Below, in pieces: positions 10,201 to 13,782 of a stretch of DNA of 13,896 nucleotides. Source of the DNA: BRH-c25 sp964447145 (GTDB taxonomy: Bacteria > Bacillota > Clostridia > Lutisporales > Lutisporaceae). A model generated the notes under the pieces. That model was not told the origin of the DNA, did not search any database, and saw only the letters and a program-made list of their open reading frames with translations. Both the position numbers and the translations under genes were made by a program. The stretch lies in the NCBI GenBank assembly GCA_964447145.1, contig CAYURW010000072.1:1-13896 (forward strand). Reading direction: 5' to 3'. Position 1 is the first letter of the stretch. Every line of letters starts with the position of its first letter.

Positions 10201-10246
10201 CAAAAAATGATATTAGCCTTTTTGGATTGGGAATAATTCTTTTCAT
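4244..10246 (-). CDS. Giant secreted IPT/TIG-repeat surface protein with Fn3-like domain
   Basis: This 2000-residue exported protein is first in the operon. A signal peptide (basic N-terminus MKRIIPNPKR, hydrophobic core, cleavage near VNA|A at 33-34) is followed by many IPT/TIG-type immunoglobulin-like repeats, recognised by P-x-I-x-x-I-x-P-x-x-G...G...V-x-I-x-G-x-x-F. Clear copies start near residues 754, 904 (PVISSITPNSGSVDGGTVV), 1006 (PKINSITPNRASAAGGEYVV), 1106 and 1460; weaker ones near 138, 248, 661, 1333 and 1555. A dockerin/EF-hand-like loop (DINGDGYTPGLD) lies near 425. A fibronectin III-like domain spans about 1676-1770 (SPTGIILEPVDG to LSPSTWYSVKLKSVN), followed by a ~230-residue beta-rich C-terminal domain ending near KAGEYLLVGKMTK. 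There is no SLH, LPXTG or membrane anchor, so it is presumably held by the SLH proteins encoded next, 19 bp downstream, or released. An adhesive or scaffolding role is inferred from architecture alone. GGAGG lies 5 nt before the ATG. Confidence 0.95.
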   Translation of the reverse strand: MKRIIPNPKRLISFFAVFILVFSMPLNIFRVNAAEVMTITYEVTAMSKEEQDPESPIKAGERLVIGGEGFDNPTVRAGESGMVRLNISPESNEYEIIIDSKSELDKIKGLNNKIRVFNQGGTVDLTGAGISFNLTGIPSIGSVSKDKAYVGDSLDISGTVFDKLDTVNDRIFVSGTSYSLSNGNDGNDETADIMSDSRIVINKLKSPNDTGLSHVRIVRSLGGDSRYQIISQLRNSIMVVNELKGITFERIDPNSGPKGRINNISIYVSEGGSNLTPNMRIFIQTIDAQYSLKEAEAVNLGTIQSGSDVIGLRARLPASWTDAGIVDIVLTTPDRGSEVVYKNAFIFLDIGNTLSIDSDGIIPNFKKETEQKNVSIDGRNIGYFAALGYDKIIDSTYDEIIGYKKYGDFPQLGDISSYKVKYKGIYDINGDGYTPGLDPEVTIMREIRVYISGEAKIQEDPANKFTLSRDKIIVKPPDVNLLVKEPTKVDVAIRTTTTIFKEVNPTTMEVYYLRSEEAVLTRGFTYYPDVTSPYFEMDGITPRYGPNDKVIYMTIKGKDFEVMEDGTKPRVMIGDRTIEEDPDTPGQEIMVFDKDNKIVDGRIIKSGTKIKFRLPIKDDDAAGGADVKVINPSEGQFTVSNGFEFRNPSREEIKMPKINELKEAYADIRGGTASGERVLITGENFDTSADATPRIYVTIDGEKANVSEKVSSDGKTVTIIPPPGTLPGPTILQLINEDGSLASAAFDYKLITSNPKITGIIPLKGSKGTKLIIKGEDFVFPDNTVEYNDSKRKGSVVILDGMELNAYKYNNLGQITNGGTTSIYYEDDFDTYYLDGHMVEVQDLNTIYVDVPDRFYSFAGEGSPAPYLKWKQVPLGSLKVEVLNPDGARSKEDVRFNFMKPATAPVISSITPNSGSVDGGTVVTILGSDFVKNELEVYFGSEKCKQLEFINSTTLRALVPKYPYQLPTGADELLVPVMAVNFDGGTAVYHDKTAGKGFVYRIPGSNPKINSITPNRASAAGGEYVVLNGQDFRRDPEDMTEEGYPKVYFNGKAALVEWLDPAKLSQNSIRVRVPSSQVSGPVDVVLINYDSGTCTYKGFSYAQSQPKIDSVMPGSVSKNGNINIQVNGSGFRAGGTGDLFTSAAEKVNRHMGPGTNAAASIGIIAALGDESTEDKKMIDTVIGPTFAVIGDLRFDCKVIYGVQEQVRVKISQASDSAHNAIIRYHADAEGEPEFDSLAEVDITVGSSHLFIINHKMDLGSTVSYDEGILAETTPSSVIITRRIAPYAKVTGTDNQVDLKTPPISKLGTRNLRIINDDGGTAASPVIIMNPDSSPVIESIDPKNKAKRAADNQIVDYAPENIADYSELYTFVPLDGGAFLTISGADFRRNVKAYLNDKLLEIVSKSVNDDRLVVKVPKGAAADADRDFRIVVVNEDGGTFDSTMLERPHYIRYRSPDSYPVISTITPNKSSSRGNNTIKITGKNFWAGVKILIDGTECVTTRAGEGDFAGDKSPSYENIYGAVPAGMTPGKKTVQVQNTDFGIAEVKDGLTIISSPEILRVLDSGGSELNPLILSVEGGEAIKIEGLQFYAGAKVVFGATLKAASNLDPGESGASCLNINNAEMVIIGGTPAEGKLESDGSLTCTTPKLSMGSTSILILNSDGGVSNVISGSYEKPLPDSPTGIILEPVDGDTMKIEWAKTEGILYYELFLSTSNDGKESLDGYQYMGSIVPAEISPTRLRYFIDGLSPSTWYSVKLKSVNMFGVSNISRATQYRETKDYIRVTYYEAEGDIIGGIRQSDSYIVSGSSVTCYIGEKSLKEKGLIIDFEQPAYLTTNLRSINASLGLIMKYPESTVQMGDRDAEIKMKLLNLKVAETESIGAGERSDSAVSVSINKSLGVRGDEVRMKLKRGYGIIVNPFGIDLGLQIKNEKNRIKSFNGDISIVMKYAESRRALYPGGIYIAYYDNSTKSVEILDTYDEPSKAYSSISKAGEYLLVGKMTK

Positions 10247-10476
10247 GGGAACCTCCGTATTATTGGTGCTTGGTGCTTGGTGCTTGGTGCTTGGTGCCTG
10301 GCGCCTGGCGCTTGGTGCCTGGCGCTTGGTGCCTGGTGCCTGGTGCCTGGCGCTTGGTGCCTGGCGCTTGGTGCCTGGCGCTTGGTGCCTGGTGCTTGTA
10401 TTGTGCCTGGCGCTTGGTGCCTGGTGCCTGTATTGTGCCTAGTGCCTGTCTTGTACCTATATAAATTTATCGACAT
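10243..10476 (-). CDS. Putative repeat-encoded leader ORF overlapping the giant gene start
   Basis: An ATG at 10476 opens 77 codons that run through the heptamer array and encode Gln-Ala-Pro-Gly-Thr-Arg-His-type heptapeptide repeats. They end at a TGA (10245-10243) that overlaps the ATG of the 2000-residue gene as ATGA. That overlap is the usual geometry for translational coupling. The ATG is about 29 nt downstream of the predicted transcription start. Against its being real, only a weak purine stretch (AAGAAAA) precedes the ATG, and any array of this unit is stop-free, so the overlap has about a one-in-three chance of arising by frame alone. The peptide probably has no function itself; any role would be regulatory. 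Confidence 0.3.
   Translation of the reverse strand: MSINLYRYKTGTRHNTGTRHQAPGTIQAPGTKRQAPSARHQAPGTRHQAPSARHQAPGARHQAPSTKHQAPIIRRFP
10252..10256 (-). promoter_or_regulatory. Shine-Dalgarno site of the giant surface protein gene
   Basis: The reverse strand reads GGAGG, 5 nt before the ATG at 10246. It lies only 8 nt from the edge of the heptanucleotide array and inside the last codons of the leader ORF, so changes in the array or ribosomes translating the leader could affect access to it. Confidence 0.8.
10265..10458. repeat. Heptanucleotide tandem array (GGYGCYT) in operon leader
   Basis: On the plus strand, 19 consecutive 7-bp units run from 10265 to 10397: eight GGTGCCT, five GGTGCTT, five GGCGCTT and one GGCGCCT, in a partly alternating order. 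From 10398 to 10458 the array continues with units interrupted by short GTATT or GTCTT pieces, ending in a decayed GTACCT. The block is far more GC-rich than the flanking leader. It has no stop codon in any frame, so the long Gly-Ala-Trp (plus strand) and His-Gln-Ala-Pro (minus strand) ORFs through it are mostly a consequence of composition. Short heptamer arrays of this kind occur in other bacterial genomes. What is notable here is the position between promoter and start codon. Confidence 0.95.
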
Positions 10477-10511
10477 TTTTCTTAAATGACTGAAGTTGTA
10501 CAGCTATATTA

Positions 10512-10520
10512 ATTATATCA
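10512..10520 (-). promoter_or_regulatory. Extended -10 promoter of the surface-protein operon
   Basis: The reverse strand reads TGATATAAT, a perfect TATAAT with the TGn extension. The -35 region is weak (only TTGTAT- or ATTTGT-like at poor spacing), as is common for extended -10 promoters. Transcription would start near 10505, upstream of the heptamer array, so the array would lie in the 5' untranslated leader. Confidence 0.55.
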
Positions 10521-10575
10521 CAAGTTACCTTCATACAAATATTTTGACCAAATCCGATTTTTCAGATGGGTATGT

Positions 10576-10615
10576 GCAAAATTTTTTAGTATAGACACTA
10601 ATACTGGGGTTTTGC
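10576..10615. other. Nested inverted repeat upstream of the operon promoter
   Basis: The outer arms GCAAAA (10576-10581) and TTTTGC (10610-10615) and the inner arms AGTAT (10588-10592) and ATACT (10601-10605) can fold together. The TTTTTT/GGGG stretch between them could form wobble pairs in RNA. It lies about 55 bp upstream of the operon's -10 and could be a binding site or a weak hairpin. No regulator can be assigned. Confidence 0.35.
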
Positions 10616-10773
10616 AAGTTTTTGTGCATTAAAGTTACTCTCAAATAAGCATTGGCAGGTTTACTTTATACCCCATATTTCTTCACACACTTCCCTTATC
10701 TCACATGCCCTATGTATTTTCGCTGAGCTTCACAACCTTTACACACATTTTTCACGTATTTTTCACAAAGGTG
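10616..10773. other. Gene-free pyrimidine-rich spacer
   Basis: I see no ORF with a ribosome-binding site and no RNA gene here. The plus strand is rich in C and T and contains several TTCAC- or TTTACAC-like pentamers, including two TTTTTCAC copies 11 bp apart near 10749-10767. No binding protein can be named from these. Confidence 0.4.
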
Positions 10774-10802
10774 TTGCATATTTATTCCTTTTGCTTTATA
10801 AT
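10774..10802 (+). promoter_or_regulatory. Sigma-A-type promoter
   Basis: TTGCAT (10774-10779) and TATAAT (10797-10802) are separated by exactly 17 bp. It is the best -35/-10 pair in this intergenic region. Transcription would start near 10809 towards the terminator at 10865 and, if that is read through, towards the membrane pseudokinase gene at 11250. Confidence 0.6.
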
Positions 10803-10808
10803 TGAACT

Positions 10809-10889
10809 TACTTGATCAATATACATTAGGAATATGTATGCACAATCGTTAACCCCACTCATATTGCACCTAAATGGTGCACTTTTTTT
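10809..10889 (+). ncRNA. Possible ~80-nt small RNA or attenuated leader
   Basis: A good promoter is followed within about 80 nt by an intrinsic terminator, with no ORF of useful size between. The predicted transcript also has a 6-bp hairpin (ATACAT 10821-10826, ATGTAT 10834-10839, 7-nt loop). GCACAA at 10840-10845 can pair with TTGTGC at 10888-10893, an alternative fold that would involve the terminator's T tract. It could be a small RNA or a transcription attenuator for the gene at 11250. It matches no RNA family I recognise. Confidence 0.35.
10865..10889 (+). terminator. Small intrinsic terminator
   Basis: A perfect 6-bp stem TGCACC/GGTGCA with a TAAAT loop is followed after one C by seven Ts. 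The stem is short, so termination may be partial. Confidence 0.6.
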
Positions 10890-10899
10890 GTGCGAAATA

Positions 10900-10933
10900 C
10901 TCCCACCGCCTATGCTTTGCTAAGAGGTGGGGG
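10900..10933. repeat. Imperfect hairpin resembling an IS200/IS605 (TnpB) right end
   Basis: CCCACC (10902-10907) pairs with GGTGGG (10926-10931), with an internal mini-stem around GCTTTGC, and is followed by GGACTTCTTG. From memory, this type of CCCACC...AGAGGTGGG hairpin is common near the right ends of IS200/IS605 tnpB elements in Clostridia. No tnpA or tnpB remnant is visible nearby, so it would be a non-autonomous relic. The assignment is tentative. Confidence 0.35.
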
Positions 10934-10967
10934 ACTTCTTGTGCGTTAGGTTAAAGCGGAGGAGTCC

Positions 10968-11176
10968 ATTTGCAATACCTACGAAGCCATTCATCCCCCG
11001 CCTGCGCTTTCAATTCCTAAATAAGGAAAGGCTAAGAGGTATGGTTTTATTGCCAAGTTATGATAAAAGCAGCTATTTACAATACCTAAGAATCAATTCA
11101 TGCCCTGACTGTGTTTTCAATCCCTGAGTAAGATAATCCTAGGACCAGAGACCCTCTTACCAAAATTATGACAAAA
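10968..11176. repeat. Two diverged ~101-bp direct repeats upstream of the pseudokinase gene
   Basis: Copy 1 (10968-11068) and copy 2 (11075-11176) align over their whole length. Both begin ATTTRCAATACCTA, share ATTCAT near the middle and a TTTTCAAT/TTTCAAT box, and end TTATGAYAAAA. They are 6 bp apart, a period of 107 bp. The hairpin region just upstream (10900-10967) looks like a shorter third copy, since it shares CCGCCTATGCTTTGCTAAGAGG-like and TTAAAGCGG-like stretches with copy 1 but lacks about 20 bp. No convincing coding sequence lies in the repeats. Confidence 0.6.
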
Positions 11177-11249
11177 AATCTTGCATTTTTTTGCATATAA
11201 AAAGGAAATATTTGTTTTGTGTAGAATACTGTAATATCGAGGTGGTTGT

Positions 11250-12446
11250 ATGGATAATTTGGACAATCTTGTCATCGAAGGCAAATACGAAATAACGTCA
11301 ACTTTGTTTTCCAATGAGCTTCAATCCATATATGCAGCCAAAAAATCGGGTACGGAGGATCCCTCCCGCTTTATAGTCAACGAATTCAGGGACACTGAAA
11401 TTATATATACCATGAAAGACAGCTTTTCAAAAGAAAAATGCGGCAATATCAGAAATATAGTTGAAACATTCTACGCAAATTTCTGTTTCTATGTAGTCTG
11501 CAATATCTGCACAGGCCCCTCAATGGAAACATATCTGGCCGAAAACAGCCTCAGGCTTACAGAAAAAATGTACCTGACAGACAGCTTTCTTTCTCAACTC
11601 ACCGAAATTGAAAAATTCAGCCCGTTTATTGTATACTCCCTTTGCGATGTTAACAATCTGACTGTAACAGGCAGAAAAAGCATCTGCGTCAATTGCAATT
11701 TAAAGATCACCGAGGACATGATGTCTGTATCACGAAGTGACGTATGCAAAAAAGCCGGTGAAATAATCTGCGGCATATTTGCAAATACGGTAGCCTCGGA
11801 TTTGAATAATGCAAAAAACAGCATGCCCCCTGCTCTTTTCCCCATAGTACAGAACTGCCTGGAGGGGAAATACGAATCCGCAGCAAAGATATACAATGAT
11901 TTTAAGAGTCTGCTTTTGTTTTCTGTTTTTATGGGAGGCGGCTCAGTTGACAACCAGATGAGAAAGAACTATCAGAAGGCAAAGGTAAGGCGCAAGCTCT
12001 TACCTCTCCGGAGACTTGCAGCTATTGCCATTATACTGTTGCTGGCAGGGGGGATCTGGATGGCAATCAAAGGTCCTGCGCCAAAGAATGCAAAACCCAT
12101 GTCCCAGTTTGTCGCCGACAAAAATCAGGTATTCGAAGGAGAGACAGTTGTCTTTACCAATCAGTCCTATGATCCAGACGATAATGACAGTGTGGTATCA
12201 TATCTATGGGCAATATCCAAGGATGGAAGACCTGTATACAACTCCCCGGACAAGAATATAACCTATACATTCCATGAAGCCGGAAAGTATGAGGTCCATC
12301 TGATAGTTTCGGACACCCACAATGAGGAGAGCAAACCCGTCAGCACATATATAGAAGTACTGCAGAAGCTGGTTCTGCCGGATAACGGCACAGGTGCGGG
12401 GGGTTCGGGAGATGCGGGAGATACGGAAGGGGATAATAATAAGTAA
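11250..12446 (+). CDS. Membrane protein: pseudokinase-like cytoplasmic domain, TM helix, extracellular PKD domain
   Basis: This 398-residue protein starts at an ATG 4 nt after GAGGTGG. Residues 1 to about 230 resemble a Ser/Thr kinase fold in outline: IEGKYEITSTLFSNELQSIYAA looks like a first-strand and glycine-loop region and FIVNEF sits where VAIK would be, with Asn for the ATP-binding Lys. CDVNNLTV falls near the HRD loop and CVNCNL near DFG, without those motifs, so catalysis is unlikely. A basic stretch (KAKVRRKLLPLRR) precedes one transmembrane helix (about 255-273, AIAIILLLAGGIWMAI). With the basic side in the cytoplasm, the C-terminus is outside. Residues 287-371 form a PKD domain (VFTNQSYDPDD, SYLWAISKDGRPV, YTFHEAGKYEVHLIVSD), followed by a Gly/Asp-rich tail. 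A sensory or cell-envelope tethering role is inferred. The PKD and TM calls are firm; the kinase relation needs structure prediction. Confidence 0.85.
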   Translation: MDNLDNLVIEGKYEITSTLFSNELQSIYAAKKSGTEDPSRFIVNEFRDTEIIYTMKDSFSKEKCGNIRNIVETFYANFCFYVVCNICTGPSMETYLAENSLRLTEKMYLTDSFLSQLTEIEKFSPFIVYSLCDVNNLTVTGRKSICVNCNLKITEDMMSVSRSDVCKKAGEIICGIFANTVASDLNNAKNSMPPALFPIVQNCLEGKYESAAKIYNDFKSLLLFSVFMGGGSVDNQMRKNYQKAKVRRKLLPLRRLAAIAIILLLAGGIWMAIKGPAPKNAKPMSQFVADKNQVFEGETVVFTNQSYDPDDNDSVVSYLWAISKDGRPVYNSPDKNITYTFHEAGKYEVHLIVSDTHNEESKPVSTYIEVLQKLVLPDNGTGAGGSGDAGDTEGDNNK

Positions 12447-12496
12447 GGAACGGCACAAAATATGATTCATTGGGAAAATTGCTGAACCATACGCAG

Positions 12497-12600
12497 ACTG
12501 ATATACAGAGGCACATACTGATGTGGAATACACATACTGATATGCAGAGGCACAAACCGATATGCAAAGGTACAGACTGATATGCAGATACTCAGACTGA
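12497..12600. repeat. 20-bp tandem repeat after the pseudokinase gene
   Basis: Five units of 19-20 bp with consensus ACTGATATGCAGAGGCACAT start at 12497, 12517, 12536, 12556 and 12576, followed by a partial unit at 12596. The units differ at several positions. The array lies in the 3' region between the stop codon at 12446 and the terminator hairpin. The unit is not a multiple of 3, and I see no coding role. Confidence 0.85.
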
Positions 12601-12637
12601 TTCGAAATATATAATTCAATGCAGAGATCATATGAAA

Positions 12638-12661
12638 GCGTTGTCCCGCAAGGGACAACGC
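12638..12661. terminator. Terminator hairpin between convergent genes
   Basis: A perfect 10-bp stem (GCGTTGTCCC/GGGACAACGC) closes a GCAA GNRA-type tetraloop. The plus strand continues CTCTATTTATTG and the minus strand continues TTTCAT, so the U tract is weak in both directions. It lies about 190 bp after the plus-strand pseudokinase gene and about 110 bp after the minus-strand DUF559-like gene, so it may serve both. Confidence 0.7.
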
Positions 12662-12669
12662 CTCTATTT

Positions 12670-12751
12670 ATTGTGATTGCGCAATATACGCAATGAGTAC
12701 CCACTGGATAGCAAGCATTAATGAGTTGCCTCATACTCAATTGTGATTGCG
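12670..12751. repeat. 12-bp direct repeat ATTGTGATTGCG
   Basis: Identical copies lie at 12670-12681 and 12740-12751, 70 bp apart. The first overlaps the palindrome ATTGCGCAAT at 12676-12685. It sits in the short convergent intergenic region and its role is unknown. Confidence 0.5.
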
Positions 12752-12773
12752 ATGGCAATGTGCAGAGTGTTAA

Positions 12774-13625
12774 TCAGTTTCCGTCCGGCAGCAAAGTCCT
12801 CAGTGAGTTGTGCATCTCGGCGAACTTTTTTGTGCGTATACGTATCCGCTTTCCGAGACGTGCAGCAAGGGTTCTGGCAAATTCCCCACAGGCATCTTTG
12901 CTGTACAACTGAATGGTACTAAGCCTCATCACAACTATGCCTTGCCCCTCAAGTCTGGCTGATCGCAGCATATCTCTGCTCTGCTCCGTCGGGTTATTGT
13001 GATAAGCGAAGCTTTCATATTCAACAGCTAATTTTTCCTCTTTGTAAAATAAGTCCATATAGAAGCGATTTTGCGCGTAACATCCATCTTTACTTTTCAA
13101 CAGGAGCTCATAATTAAAAACTGCACCGCTAAGTCCATATCCTCCTAATACGTGTGGTAATGTCAGTATCATATAGGCAAGGGACTCCATGATTGACGCA
13201 GAGCCATTTTTCACATATTTCACCGCCCGTACGGCATTATGATGTCCATAATGCCCCCGGGTTTTTGTAAGAAATTTATTAAGCTTTTGCTCGGTCGTGA
13301 TCGACTTGGAAGGTTCGCCGGGAGGATGTGCGCACAGCTCCAGTCCCAGAAGTATTAGCCGGTGGATGCTCAATTTGCTTGCAAGTTCCAAGAATAGCAA
13401 TTCGGGCGATGCAACCGATTTGCCATCTCGTATTGTTATTGCGCCAGCCGGAAGTGCGAGCTCGCATGAGTGGACAAATTTACCGTTTTTGCGAAATCGC
13501 TCATCGTGCTTGGATACAGTGATATTAACCGGGTTAGTATCTATGGTTTTGAACCCGATGATGTTGCTTATATACGGGATATCCCACAATATGGCGGCTG
13601 AAAAGTGACTCAAATATTCTTTCAT
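12774..13625 (-). CDS. AbiEi-like/DUF559-like protein with PD-(D/E)XK-type C-terminal domain
   Basis: This 283-residue soluble protein starts at the ATG at 13625, with GAGG 7 nt upstream. The N-terminal motif SHFSAAILWDIP (residues 6-17) matches the 'SH-SAA-LWG-P' segment seen in AbiEi-type proteins, and SPELLFLELASKLS (about 73-86) matches their SPE--LLELA segment. The C-terminal domain (about 185-265) looks like DUF559/Vsr-like endonuclease: MDLF with D191, LAVEYES with E202 and E204, a nearby YHNN, then SRDMLRSARLEGQGIVVMRLS. The usual Lys of an ExK triad is absent, so nuclease activity is uncertain. Such proteins are often listed as type IV toxin-antitoxin or defence-associated, but no AbiEii-like toxin is visible in this window. 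It is convergent with the pseudokinase gene and lies in a repeat-rich, possibly mobile stretch. Confidence 0.7.
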   Translation of the reverse strand: MKEYLSHFSAAILWDIPYISNIIGFKTIDTNPVNITVSKHDERFRKNGKFVHSCELALPAGAITIRDGKSVASPELLFLELASKLSIHRLILLGLELCAHPPGEPSKSITTEQKLNKFLTKTRGHYGHHNAVRAVKYVKNGSASIMESLAYMILTLPHVLGGYGLSGAVFNYELLLKSKDGCYAQNRFYMDLFYKEEKLAVEYESFAYHNNPTEQSRDMLRSARLEGQGIVVMRLSTIQLYSKDACGEFARTLAARLGKRIRIRTKKFAEMHNSLRTLLPDGN

Positions 13626-13638
13626 AATAAAACCTCAA

Positions 13639-13782
13639 CTTATTGGACAAATTTTTGATTATGGGACTGAATTTCGGCTTAAATCCACCAAATTCGTTTA
13701 CATAATCCTTTTTTCAGTTTACATAACTCAATAATATTGTACTTTTTTGTCCCATACTCGAAATTTTGTCCAAAAAATAAGC
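13639..13782. repeat. Long imperfect inverted repeat upstream of the DUF559-like gene
   Basis: The left arm (13645-13667, GGACAAA...ATGGGAC) and the right arm (13749-13771, GTCCCATA...TTTGTCC) are inverted copies matching at 20 of 23 positions. The match extends outward with CTTATT on the left and, after a 4-bp gap, AATAAG on the right (to about 13782). Another ATGGGAC occurs near 13808. The structure spans about 145 bp and encloses two GTTTACATAA direct repeats. It could be a regulatory palindrome or the end of an IS21- or Tn7/Tn552-like element; no transposase gene is visible. Confidence 0.7.
13696..13726. promoter_or_regulatory. Two GTTTACATAA direct repeats, 21-bp spacing
   Basis: Identical decamers occupy 13696-13705 and 13717-13726, two helical turns apart, about 70-100 bp upstream of the DUF559-like start. 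TTACATAAT recurs at 13887-13895. The spacing fits binding of one protein to the same DNA face, as an operator or transposase site. I found no convincing -35/-10 pair for the gene here. Confidence 0.5.

Noticed and set aside
10152..10489. Plus-strand ORFs rich in Gly-Ala-Trp-Leu-Pro through the heptamer array
   Set aside because: The array is stop-free in all frames, they overlap the signal-peptide region of the giant gene in antisense, and none has a ribosome-binding site.
10680..10772. Cluster of TTTTTCACA- and TTTACACAC-like words as DnaA boxes or an origin
   Set aside because: Each differs from TTATCCACA at two or more positions and no dnaA, dnaN or origin context is present.
10927..11127. 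66-codon plus-strand ORF starting at GTG
   Set aside because: It lies wholly in the diverged noncoding repeats, the copies do not preserve a common reading frame, and there is no clear ribosome-binding site.
11000..11135. CRISPR-like repeats (TTTCAATTCCT and TTTTCAATCCCT boxes)
   Set aside because: The boxes are about 103 bp apart inside longer diverged repeats, without regular 30-40 bp unique spacers or further copies.
12204..12758. Minus-strand 184-codon Cys/Ser/Tyr-rich ORF
   Set aside because: It is antisense to the PKD coding region and the 20-bp array, lacks a ribosome-binding site, and its repeats follow from the tandem DNA repeat.
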